Below are positions 46,364 through 56,741 of a DNA stretch of 64,000 bases, piece after piece. How positions within the stretch are numbered: position 1 is the first letter of the stretch; each line of letters starts with the position of its first letter. This stretch comes from Hemileia vastatrix. Taxonomy: Eukaryota > Basidiomycota > Pucciniomycetes > Pucciniales > Zaghouaniaceae. Made by a program: the position numbers and the translations under genes. The notes beneath the pieces were generated by a model that worked only from the letters and a program-made list of their open reading frames with translations, ran no database searches and was not told where the DNA came from. The stretch spans positions 16,692,001-16,756,000 of the forward strand of contig JASXTE010000015.1 in the NCBI GenBank assembly GCA_030280995.1, given 5' to 3'.

Positions 46364-47663
46364 TGTCAGACAGGCTATACCAGGAGACCAGTAAATGTTA
46401 TTTAAATTTACTGGAACCAAAAGAGGGCCTAAAAATATACTTATTATGTATATAAATTAATATTATATTGCATAATGAAATTATATAAGTATTTTATTAA
46501 ATATAAGTAAAATAAGTATTATATTAATTTTATTATTATATAAATTATATATACATTTAAATTAAGCATAATAAATGTTATATACTATAAATTCTGGTGC
46601 AATTTTATGTATTTAATCAATATAAATTAATAATTAATTAATTATAAACATATATTATAATTATAAGTATAAAATTAACTTATAATGTAATTAAATTAAT
46701 TAATTAAATTTATATATTAAATAAAACCTTACATATGTTATTAAACAATAATATTGGGCGCTTTTTGATTCCTAATTGTGTCATAAAAGTTTTAAACAAG
46801 TTAAAACACTTTATTAAATAAATTATTAATGTTTTATTCTAAAATTTAGTAATTTTGTTATGATAAGTATTTGTTTTAATTTAAAATAACTGTTACACTA
46901 ATAAAAGTAATTAAAATAATTAATCACTCATGTTTTATACTAAATAAATTAATTACATTATTTTTATGTGTTAAAAAAGTTTATTTTTCATGTTTCATTT
47001 AAATTTGGTATTACTTAAAAGATTATAAGACATGTTTTAAATTAAATTATTTATTTTTATGTGTCTTAAACTTATTTAATTACTCACTAATTTTATGGTA
47101 ACTTTTTGGGTTTAAATTAGTGGATATTTGGGCTCTAACTCATGTGTCTTTGTTAATTGTGTCATATTTCCCCTTACATTTACTCAACATTAGTTATTTG
47201 TTATTATGTTTTTATTATTCTTTGTATATACTCTATTATGGCGCTTCAGAGGGCCCTTTGCCTATATAAAGGCCTTGAGTAACCCCCTGTAGCCTCATCA
47301 CTTATTACTCTCAACTATAACATATTTTTTTAATATATAACATGTTTATTTCTATTTTTATTAGTATTATAAATCTAATCTAAATATTACATAAATAATC
47401 AAAGGTTTCTTTAGGTTTATTAGTAATTATAATTGTTATTCGCGCAGAGAGAAATTAACTTACTTAAATAAATATTTTATCAATAAAATAAGCCTCAAAG
47501 TTGTGTCATTCCTCATCAATAGTCATTGAATTTTCCTTATTTCATTTAAACATTTTTATTACTCTTATCATTTTCATTTCTAAGTATTTTGTAATCCATT
47601 TCCTTCTCCTCCTCACTGCTTCATATCCTTCTTCTTCTCCTTCTTCTAGACAACCTGCCAACA
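46364..47663 (+). mobile_element. Solo LTR inside element F
   Basis: 1300 bp, TGTCAGACAGGC..CCTGCCAACA, flanked by AAAAG (46359-46363, 47664-47668). Long AT-rich LTR type with TTGGGCGC near 46753 and the promoter block GGCGCTTCAGAGGGCCC then CCTATATAAAGGCC near 47239-47276. Opposite orientation to F. It split the codons for MAFAHGSHELG. Confidence 0.94.
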
Positions 47664-47668
47664 AAAAG

Positions 47669-50600
47669 CCATAGGAAAAGAAGTAACTAAAGAAATTATA
47701 GAATCCTTCTGGTAACCAGTTAAATGATCAACAAATGAAGCATTATCTATTTCAAACAATAAATCTTCCATTTCCTCTGTTGGTCTCCCTTTACACTGAA
47801 TCAATGAATTACAAGATTTTGACAGGTGTTCAGAATGTCTATTAGGGGGAGAAATTTAAAATTTTCTTTTTCCATTCAAGCCCAATGTAAAACAGTTGTT
47901 TGCTGGATCCAATTTGAAACCAAACATGGTTAAAATGTCATTACCCATAATAAACAAATTTCTTAAGTTATCATTTTTCATTACAACAAATTCACACACA
48001 GCTCTGAAAAAGCCACCATTATATTTAAAAAAGACAGTGGTTTTGTATTTTCCAATGGGAGATAAGACAGAGACATAACCTCTCCATTTTTCAGATGTTA
48101 TAGGTAACAATTCACTATGATAATTTTTATCTACTGAAGCAAGTGCCTTTTCACACCAAACTACCACCAGCACCAGAGTCAAGAACAACCTCAAAATTTT
48201 TACCATTAATGATAACTTGTGCTCTTAAAGGGGAGATTAATATGGAGCTTTCAGAAATATCTTTAATAATTTCAAAATTTTCAACTGAAGATAAATTCAC
48301 GTTAGATGTCTCAGATAATGTATCCAAATATTGAATATCATGTTCTAAAATTAAAACATCATTGAGGGCATCATCCTCATAAGAGATATTACTATCACAG
48401 TCACTTGAAGTCTCATTAATGTCAACTGCAGCATTTTCAGGATCTTCAGTTTGTTCAACAAGATGAATTTTCTTTTCACAAACATGTCCTTTCTGCCATG
48501 ATTTGTTACATATATAACAAGTATTAGTTGCATATTTCTTTGGAGCAACTGGAGCAGAGGGTTTAGCAGATTTTTCTGGAAGCTTTGGTGCAGGTTTGAT
48601 TTGGTCATTGGAAGGCCTAGAAGGGTAATTCCTTGGTTCATATCTGTGGTTGAGTAATACCTCATTACAGATATGAATAAAAGAAGAATTTTCCCTCACA
48701 TTCTCAGTCCTGGCTACAATCAAATCTCTCAGCAAGTTTGGCAATTTATAGAGGATTTTGTCTCTCAAAATATCAAAGTCCATTTTTGGATCCATAGCTC
48801 TAAGAACTTTTGTTATTTTCATGAGGAAACTAATAGGTTTCTCAGTAGAAGAGGATGTGTATTTATCATTCTCATATAATCTTTGTGGTGCCAATCTGAA
48901 CTTTGAACCACCAAATTGATTCTCAATTAATGTTTTCCATTCAGCCCAAGTATAGTGATGATTATCCAGCAAGACAGACTCATACCACATAAGGGAAACA
49001 TTGGAGAATAAGGAAATCAGCTTAGAGACTATTTCTTTATCTGGAACTTTATAAGAATTTTTTAAATTATAAATTCTTTGAATAAAGTGCTGCCAGTCAG
49101 ATGAAGAATCATCATCAAAGGTAGGATATTGATCAAGTTTAGGCCAATTTTTATGGCTACTTGGCTGTTCAACTTTAGAATTATTTGTTGTAATTAATTC
49201 CTGAAGCCTGGATATGTGTTCAGAAATTTCATTATTGACAGAAACAGTTGGCTTATGATGAGTATTGAAAAACATTTTGTGGTCCACAGCAGAAGTTACA
49301 GATACTTTTTCAGGTTGTTTATTTGTCACATTTAAAAGGATGTAAGAACCACTTTTTTCAGGTTGTTTACCCATATTTATGAAGGACCTATGAGTAGTAT
49401 TTTCAATCTGACAAACATTTTCATTAGGGATAAGAGTTAAGGTAGAGATTTTACCATCAAGATCAGACAAAGAATTTCACAACCTAGGAAGTTCAGATAG
49501 TTGATCATTAATTTTTGTAAGAGATAAAACATTTCTGTCTTCATATACTAAGAATTTATTACTCAAAGCATTCAAATAATTTTTCAATGTATTTAATTCC
49601 TTCTGTAAGGATGAATTTTCCTTTCTTAATGTAGAATTTTCATCTAAAATGGATTTTAAATCATGAATGTTATTGTGCAAAGTATAAACCTTATCCAAAG
49701 AGACTTGTAGTCATTTTTCAATTGTTTTTATGAGCAAGAATAGTATTCAAGGTTTCTTTCAATTTATAATAAGCAGTATCTTGAGCAGAAGAACTCACTT
49801 TACAATGTAAATGCAGATTATTCAATCTGTCATTCTCATGTTTCAACAAATATCTCAGAAGTCTATCTTTAATAAAATTAAAACCAGGAGAATCTTTCAA
49901 TATTTCCTCAGAAGTTTTCTTAAGCAAGACATATACTTCAGGGGCAACAGAATCATTTTCAATTTCAAGAGAAGGATTAATTAAAGAAGCTGAAGTTAAA
50001 TGTAAAGGTTCATCAAATGACAATTTACTAATTACATCATTAGGGCTACTCATAACAGGAAGTTGTCTCTTAATAGGTTTGACAGTTCTTTCACCTTGAT
50101 CAACAAGATTACCTGTAGAGGAAGATTTATTATTATAAATACCAACATGTTTATCAAACAAATCACTCACCATGGCAAGGGAGGAAAATTACCCTGTGCC
50201 TTCTTTTTTCTGCCTCCTTGATAAGGATGGGGTTGTTGATGGAATGTTTGTGCCCTGGATAGGCCAGGTTGATGAGCTCTTTGATTCTGTGCATTCTGTT
50301 GGTAGTGGCTCATGAGATAGTCCCATTTCCACTGCTCCACTTCCAGAGTTTTTTGATTTTTCTGGGAAAAGTTGGGGATTTGGTGTGACTGATGAGTCTG
50401 GTTGGCCGGTTAGGGAGGAGGATGTGCCTGTCTTTGATTAAAGAGCTCCTGCATTTGCCCCTAGAGGGTGTCTACCTTTGCTTTGTATCTCATATTGTCT
50501 GCCTTTAGTTCCTTTATGTGACTGGACAAGTTGTTTACCTGTTGTGACAGTGGAATATTTTTTATTTTTATTCCCTTTAAAGGATCTTCCAGATTGATTT

Positions 50601-50806
50601 GAGGCTTAACTTTTTTCAGAGTTGTTAGGGGAGGGGGGTTTACCACTCCTCCTGACATTTCTATGTCCTGAAGAATTTGATTTATATTTTTCAGTAGAAA
50701 AATTTTTATAAGTCAATTTAGATGTACCTACAGAGTCAACCTCACATTTGAATTCAATTTCATCCACATATAAGTTGTCCGTGCTCTCAGTTAAATTACT
50801 AGACAT
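47669..50806 (-). pseudogene. Element F gag and protease region
   Basis: From ATG 50806 (MSSNLTESTDN) leftward: N-terminus, the region overlapping the small ORF, a coiled coil (50173-49477), capsid-like domain (NWPKLDQYPTFDDD), knuckle CYICNKSWQKGHVC, protease LDSGAGG and the start of the next region (RAVCEFVVMKN). Stops or frameshifts at about 49716, 49475, 48160 and elsewhere. Same domain order as B. Confidence 0.9.
50171..50806 (-). pseudogene. Spliced overlapping small ORF of element F, decayed
   Basis: Exon 1 50806-50732 (25 codons), intron 1 50668-50731 (64 nt, GTAGGT..ATTCTTCAG), exon 2 50667-50171. The junction reads CEVDS-DIEMSGGVV. Then a coiled coil (LSQQVNNLSSHIKELKADNM), QWKWDYLMSHY, PHPYQGGRKKKAQ and a final PW followed by TGA. 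Intron 2 50113-50170 is 58 nt (GTGAGT..CCTCTACAG) and is followed by GTAATC, so splicing again gives TGG-TAA. Two stops in exon 2 (after VDTL and after HPPP) show decay. This third diverged family repeats the design. Confidence 0.6.
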
Positions 50807-51548
50807 GATAACTAAAAAATCAATTATTTTTCAACAAGAATAAACTGATTTTTTCAAAAAGTGGTTTAAAAATTTTAAAACAATAAGAATATAATTATTA
50901 ATATATTATTTGAGTTAAAATAAATTGATAATAAAAATTTTTTTTATTAAGATTATTATTTATCAGATAGAAATAACAATCAAAAAAATTAATTATTTAT
51001 TCAAGTAAATGTGATTTTATTTATAATATAAAATGATAACCACTAATTATTGAAATGGGACAAATAAAAAAGTATAAATGTCAACCAATAATAATAATAC
51101 CAAAATTAAATGGCAATTATTGGGACTAAGCACACAGTACTATTATTGTCAACCAATATTATAAAAATTTAATGATTAATCAATTTAATAAATAATCAAA
51201 AAAATAATGATCTTCCAGGACTAAGAGGGTTGCTCTATTATTGTCAACTAGGAAAAAGAAAATTTATAAAAATTGATCACTTACACTCAGTGTCTCAGCA
51301 AATAAGCTAAGGCACTGTTATTGCAATAAAAATTTAGTATTAAAACTGTGAGGTGCAAAGTGAGACTTACTAAAGTGATCAAAAAATCACTAATATTTAT
51401 ATGAAAAATATTATTATATAACCCATATAAGGATGACCCCGGTTCAATTCACATTTGCAGAACAATATGGATTTGCGTGCGCAAGGTGGTCCATGCGTCA
51501 AGTCTTTCTTCCAAAAAATTGTCGTTGTCATTTGGAAAGGTCTCCAAT
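50807..51548 (-). other. 5' leader of element F
   Basis: Next to the LTR: ATTGGAGACCTTTCC (minus sense). Contains the T-arm-like block (51437-51462) and GGGACTAAG..CTATTATTGTCAAC repeats (about 51120-51160 and 51219-51250) resembling the conserved block of the A/B leader. Confidence 0.7.
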
Positions 51549-53178
51549 TGTTGGCCAGTTGTCTAGAAGAGATAGGAAAAGAAGAAGGAGTAGTAGAAGG
51601 GGGATGACAAGAACTGGATCTAAAGGACTTATAAACGGGGATTATATGGTATATAAAGATTTTGTAAGTGTCTCTATTTCTGCTTATAAAAATACAATTA
51701 TTAATACTAAAATAATTCTCTTAATTCAACCAATAAATTGATTAGTAATTATATTTCTTAGTAGACTTAGTAAACACAAGTAAGTAATATAAGTAAAAAC
51801 AACGGACTCTTTATTTCTTTTTAAGAATAATAGAATGTTTAATAATTAAAATATTGTAAGTGGTGGGCTGAAGGGGATTACCCAAGACCTTTTTATAGGC
51901 AAAAGGTCCTCTGAAGTGCCACAAATCCGTATATACAAAGTATTAATAAAGTGAAACAAGAAGATAAAAGAAAATAAGTGAAACTTGGATACTGAGGGAA
52001 AAATATGAAACAAATAATTAAATTCTCAAATAAGAAATAATTTTCCCATACTAAATTCCCAACCCAGTTAATTAAAATAGTGAGTAACTACATACATTTG
52101 TAACATGGGAAACTGTGATTAATTTATCAAAAAAAATTATAATTTATATGAAATTTTTTATAGAATCAATTTAAGCCCAAAACAGAAATTAGTAATTGTT
52201 TTAGCTATTCCATTTGAGTAATAACTAAATTAAGTGAAAAAAGTAATGAACAATAATTAAAATTAAGCATTTAATTTATTTTATTAATTAAGTATTTTAA
52301 CTTATTTAATAAAATATTTTTGAACACAGTTAAGGGTCAACAAGCGTCCATTATTTATGGATTAGAACATATGGGAAGATTGATTTAATATATAATTTAA
52401 TTAATTAAATTTTAATTTTTCAATTGTAATTATAATATAGATTTACAATTAATTAATTATTAATTTATTAATATTAAATACATAAAAAATATGCCATGAT
52501 TTATAGAATATGATATATATTAGGGGGTATCAATGTTCAGGGATCCGCAATTAGAGATCAGAAATTTTTTTCGCCCGGATCCAAAATTATTAATTGCGGA
52601 AGATTCTTATCCATTAGCCCCAGGGCTAGTGGATAAGGAATGCACGATAATGCATTATCCCACCTCTTTACCCCAATTTCCATTCCTAATTCCTGATCCC
52701 AAACTCATCACATCCATGATTGATTTGTATGCAAGTCACATGACATATAATTGCAGATGTTATGAATGAAAGAAGGCCAAGATGTGGTTATGACAGAAAG
52801 TTGTCTGATATGTGGTTATGAAAAATTGAGTAAAAAAATGTTGGATAAGAGGTGAACATTGACACGTAAAGTGTCTAATAACCCAATTATTAGCAAAATA
52901 ATTGCCGAAGATAATTGGGGTATGCAGATTATTTTCCGCAATTAATTTAATTGCGGATTGGTCAACATTGATACCCCCTATTATGTTTGATGTAAGTGCA
53001 TAAATAATTTATTTTATAATAGAATTAATATAATACTTATTTTACTTATTTTAATAAAATGTTTATATAATTTTATTATGTAATAAATTCTTATTTTAAA
53101 TGCATAAAATACATTACTTTATTCCCTCCAATTAAATATTATACATTTTACTGGGCTCCTGGGATAGCCTGGCTGACA
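51549..53178 (-). repeat. 5' LTR of element F
   Basis: TGTTGGCC.. at 51549 to GGCTGACA at 53178, about 1170 bp without the MITE at 52521-52980. Promoter block near 51883-51920 (CCTTTTTATAGGCAAAAGGTCCTCTGAAG). Followed by CTTAC. Confidence 0.92.
52521..52980. mobile_element. MITE 1 in the 5' LTR of element F
   Basis: About 460 bp. Ends TAGGGGGTATCAATGTT and its exact complement, then a second shared inner block ATCCGCAATTA. Inside lies a near-perfect hairpin TTATCCATTAGCCC / GGGCTAGTGGATAA (about 52588-52640). The 3' LTR of F provides the empty site TGATATATATTATGTTTG. Target duplication is TTA (if the final TA belongs to the element) or a single T. The 78-codon open frame inside is not convincing. 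No transposase. Confidence 0.85.
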
Positions 53179-53183
53179 CTTAC

Positions 53184-53685
53184 AAGTGATAGAGAAATAG
53201 TAGTTCTTAAATTTAAAAGTAATCATCTTATCTAATTATTTTTATTAAAGACTCTAATAAATTAAATAACTACATAATAATTCTTGGAATGCTTTTATAC
53301 TTTTGAAGAGGCTGGAATAAAGTGCAACAAATCTTCTCATTATATACATCAAAAGACAGTGCTAAATAGCTCAAATAACTAGCAAGATACACCACAGGAG
53401 ATCTGGGGGTGAACTGCTAGCAGTTCCCTCTATTTGAAACTATCAGGAATTTATCAGGAAACTGTTGGGAAACCATCCTGAAACTTTCAGAAATATGTTT
53501 TTAAATCAGATGAAAAATCATTGAAAAAATAAACTGTCACAGATTGAACCCAGAACAATCCCTTCTTGAGCAGAGCTTAGGAACCACATTGAACATCAGT
53601 TAATCTCAGGTTTGGCAAAAGGTTGAACAACATCACTTAGCATACCTTAATATTCAAATATTAAACTTGAATATATGTTGTGTGT
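53184..53685. other. AT-rich region with a MITE-end-like palindrome
   Basis: No gene. At about 53405-53428 GGGGGTGAACTGCTAGCAGTTC resembles the MITE 3 end GGGGGTGGACTTGCTAGCAAG; no partner end was found nearby, so it may be a truncated relative. Confidence 0.45.
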
Positions 53686-53689
53686 TTGA

Positions 53690-54075
53690 TATAGATGCAT
53701 ATGCATTTGAATTTGCATGGTGGATACTTATTGCATGTTAAAAATTGATGTGAAATGCCTATCCAAAGTGTATGCATAATGAATATGAAGACTAAATATG
53801 CATAAAAAATATGCAATAAAATATGCATAAAAATATGCATATTGAATATACATAAAAATATGAAAATTGAATATGCATTAAAAATATGCATATTGAATAT
53901 GCAAAAAAAAGGTGCATATATGTATATGAATAAAATATATTAATATGGATATACATCTGTATAATGAATATGTGTATGCATATGCATAAATATGCATTAT
54001 GATTGAAAAATGCAAAAAATGATGCTTAACAAGTATATTTTATGCATAAATAGAAATATGCAATATGAATTCATA
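53690..54075. repeat. ATGCATA-rich short repeats
   Basis: Roughly 20 irregular copies of ATATGCATAAA-like words, many containing the ATGCAT palindrome. No strict period. The open frame on the minus strand (His/Ile/Tyr/Met-rich) is an effect of this repeat. Confidence 0.7.
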
Positions 54076-54675
54076 TTGCATACAAATAACACTTGCAACC
54101 AAATTGACCAAAACTCATACTAAATTTTCATTCTGGACTATATAGGTGTGAGGGAAGGAAGAAAAACAGCCTGACAGTAGAAAAATGCTACATGCACTCA
54201 TTTTGTGGCAGAGCAAATGAGAAGTGCTGAATTATGGTTGGTGACCATAATTTAGTATGATATCATAATTTTATTTAATTGTTTTCAATATTAAAAAGAC
54301 TTTAGGTCGGTTGGTATGGATCTAGCTGTGCCAGGGTCTAATCTAATTATTTTAACAATTTCTTAATAATTAACGGGTTTTAATACAAAAACAGGTTGTA
54401 TTTTTTGTGGGATATTGGATATGATAAGGTCTTTTGTAAAAAAAACTTATATTGTTTAAAAATATTCCTGAATCAGATGTGGGATAATTACTACAAAAAA
54501 TTGTAGTACTGTGGGCAATAAAATATATGCACAAGCAGTAAAGAAAGGACTGAGTGCACCCTTTTTGTGCAGTAAGAATCATTAGAGTGGAATTGTGAAT
54601 GAAAAATATAATTCATTATTACTATTTTATTTAATCAAAAAATTTATAATATTAAAATGAACTATTGATTCATTA
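54076..54675. other. AT-rich spacer, no gene
   Basis: Contains an inverted pair GCACT..CTCATTT-like / AAATGAGAAGTGC around 54194-54229, possibly the core of an old MITE. No credible coding region. Confidence 0.45.
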
Positions 54676-54797
54676 GTATTTGACCTTTGTGCCTCACTCA
54701 TATTTATCATTTGATTGATTTTTTGTCACCATCATGTTATTAATATTATAAGTATAGCAAAAACTTGTGTGCCAAATGCATACTGGGTGATGTTGCA
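54676..54797 (+). repeat. Direct repeat copy 1
   Basis: About 120 bp (GTATTTGACC..GGTGATGTTGCA) repeated at 56622-56741 with several differences. R1, the palindrome and MITE 3 lie between the copies. Confidence 0.8.
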
Positions 54798-54994
54798 CCT
54801 TTTATAATATTATTAAATAAAGGTAAAAAAATATGAATATAATTTGTTTTACAAAAAATAAATTGATTTCAAAAAGAAATATAAGGGATAAAAAGGTAAA
54901 ATTAAAGGGATCAAATATGAAATAAAAAATTAAAATAAAATTCCTGCCATCAAGAGCAAGTAGACATGTTGGTGTGAATGCCCATCAGTGGCGC

Positions 54995-56086
54995 TGTAGA
55001 CAATCCTATAGTACTAGCTATAGGCCTTGACCAAGGGAGTTGGAGAAAAACCAGAGAGAAAATCCCCTGTCCCTTTAGAAAAATAGAGTGAGATTTACTT
55101 GCTAAAGTAAGTTGGTTCCTGTTTTGCTAAAGCTCCTTTTCAACACACTTGACTGCTTGATGAGCCAAGAAAGTAGTCCCAGATAGACTACCAGACCAAA
55201 AAACTGAAATGTAGAACAAAGTCCACACCAGAGACAGCAAAGATACTTGATGTAGGCTGCAAATCCACACCAGAGACAGCAATAATACGTGCTATAGCTT
55301 GAAAGACTATAACAGAGAAAACAGTTGCCAAAGTTAAGTTAAATGAAGAACTCACTTGCAACAAACACAGCCAATTGTGGCCAGAAAACAGTGAAAACTG
55401 AGTGAGGAACAATGAGATCAACTCCGGATGGTTGTATGATGATTAAGGTTGCCCCAAACTGTCTTATTCACTATTTACACACAGACCACTAACTAAGAGC
55501 CCATGCACACCCACCAATCTGGCGCCTGTACCTGCCAAATTGCATAAAAAACCCTCCTGGAGCGCTCCCCAACCTCCTAAAACAGAGGCAGGCGGGCCGC
55601 CCGACGTCGGAGATGCCGCCTGAAGCGGCCCGGCCTCCCTGAAGCCAGAAAACCAATAAAAACCACTAATCTACTTAGAAAAATTAGCTACAACTACTAA
55701 AACCTTTAAAACACGGAATTTCACTATAACAACATTGCAACATGAAATATAGAGAAAAATTAGCTCTATCAAATGGTACTAAGCACTTAACCCTAAGACT
55801 TAAGGTTAGCCCGTAAAACACGAAAAACAAAATTAAACAGCAATCTTTTATAAATGAAAAATGAGGAAATGACCCCTTAAAACTCAGAATATGAAAAATG
55901 TCATCAAAACATAAAATATAGAGAAAAACCAGGGCTATCAAAAGATAGTACCCACATAACGGCAGACCCAATATCCACGGAATAAAACCAGAAAAATACC
56001 AAATTCCTTAACAGATGTCAATTAAGACATGCACAAACAGTGCCAAATCACACAACAAAGGCCCCTGCCAATGTTGGAAGACCACA
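54995..56086 (+). repeat. LTR-like repeat R1
   Basis: About 1.09 kb, starts TGTAGACAATCC and ends GACCACA (TG..CA, like an LTR); R2 (59637-60731) is a second copy, a few percent different. Possible 4-bp target duplication GCGC/GCAC. Contains a GC-rich island (55555-55640) in otherwise AT-rich DNA. No PBS, no internal region. Minus open frames shared with R2 follow from DNA identity. Confidence 0.6.
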
Positions 56087-56264
56087 GCACTAAACTTGAA
56101 CTATAATTTCTTTTTTGAAAAACAAAAAATTGTGCCAACCTGAGGTTTAACAAAACTTCAGAAGAACCATTTGGCCATGTCAAACAATTTCTAGTGCAAT
56201 TATTGAAGAAAATTTCATTTTCATTGCAATAGAGAGAATTGATCACATCAGACTGCATGTGACC

Positions 56265-56310
56265 AAAAGTGTCCAGCACAAGTTTGGCCAAACTTGTGCT
56301 GGACACTTTT
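56265..56310. repeat. 46-bp perfect palindrome
   Basis: Half-site AAAAGTGTCCAGCACAAG plus TTTGG, followed without a spacer by its exact complement; centre TTTGGCCAAA. All 23 pairs match. It would extrude a hairpin with no free loop. Flanks are not symmetric. Confidence 0.97.
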
Positions 56311-56378
56311 ATGATGGAGAGTAGCTAGGGTGGAATTTTTCTTCAGTTCATCTGGTATTTCTTATAAACATGTCCACT

Positions 56379-56617
56379 CACTATGCAATATAGGGGGTGG
56401 ACTTGCTAGCAAGTCCCCAACCTGAACTCAGACAGAACTCATACTATACTCATACTGAACTCTACTTGGAGACCCACCTAAAACTTTTCTGCTGAGTGGT
56501 GTTCATCCCTGATTTTATGGTTCCTTTGTCAATAGCTCAATGTTTGTTCAATCTGTGGTGAATTTGAGTCCAAGGTCGCGGACTTGCTAACAAGTCCGCC
56601 CCCCATATTGCGCAGTG
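56379..56617. mobile_element. MITE 3 with palindromic inner ends
   Basis: 239 bp. Inverted ends of about 40 bp: CACT..GCAATAT.GGGGG then GGACTTGCTAGCAAGTCC (left) and GGACTTGYTAGCAAGTCC equivalent (right), so each end itself contains an 18-bp palindrome. Possible target duplication ACT (56376-56378, 56618-56620). No coding capacity. Confidence 0.8.
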
Positions 56618-56621
56618 ACTG

Positions 56622-56741
56622 GTATTTGATTTTTGCCTCACTCATATTTATCATTTAATTGATTTTTTGTCACCATTATGTTATTAATATTATAAGTATA
56701 GCAAAAACTCATGTGCCAAATGCATACCGGGTGATGTTACA
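56622..56741 (+). repeat. Direct repeat copy 2
   Basis: Partner of 54676-54797; directly followed by the LTR of element G. Confidence 0.8.

Larger units (their letters stand above)
22591..53178 (-). mobile_element. Ancient Ty3/Gypsy element F, multiply interrupted
   Basis: One minus-strand element spread over 30.6 kb. Its outer LTR ends (TGTTGGC.. at 22591 and ..GGCTGACA at 53178) are flanked by the same CTTAC (22586-22590, 53179-53183). Its coding pieces run in order from right to left: 50806-47669, 46358-45834, 36205-34626 and 24886-23820. Removing E, the solo LTRs with B, and MITE 1 leaves about 9.5 kb (MITE 2 still included), a normal size. All coding pieces carry frameshifts and stops, so the element is dead; it acted as a landing pad for younger elements. 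Confidence 0.93.

Noticed and set aside
52533..52769. 78-codon open frame inside MITE 1
   Set aside because: Lies across the terminal repeats and the internal hairpin; no similarity to a transposase.
53690..54075. CRISPR-like array
   Set aside because: ATGCATA words are irregular in spacing and sequence with no unique spacers; eukaryotic AT-rich repeat.
55684..55971. Minus-strand open frame in R1, longer in R2 (60221-60616)
   Set aside because: Shared because R1 and R2 are copies of the same DNA; composition is Phe/Leu/Cys-rich without motifs, and the two differ in length by simple mutations.
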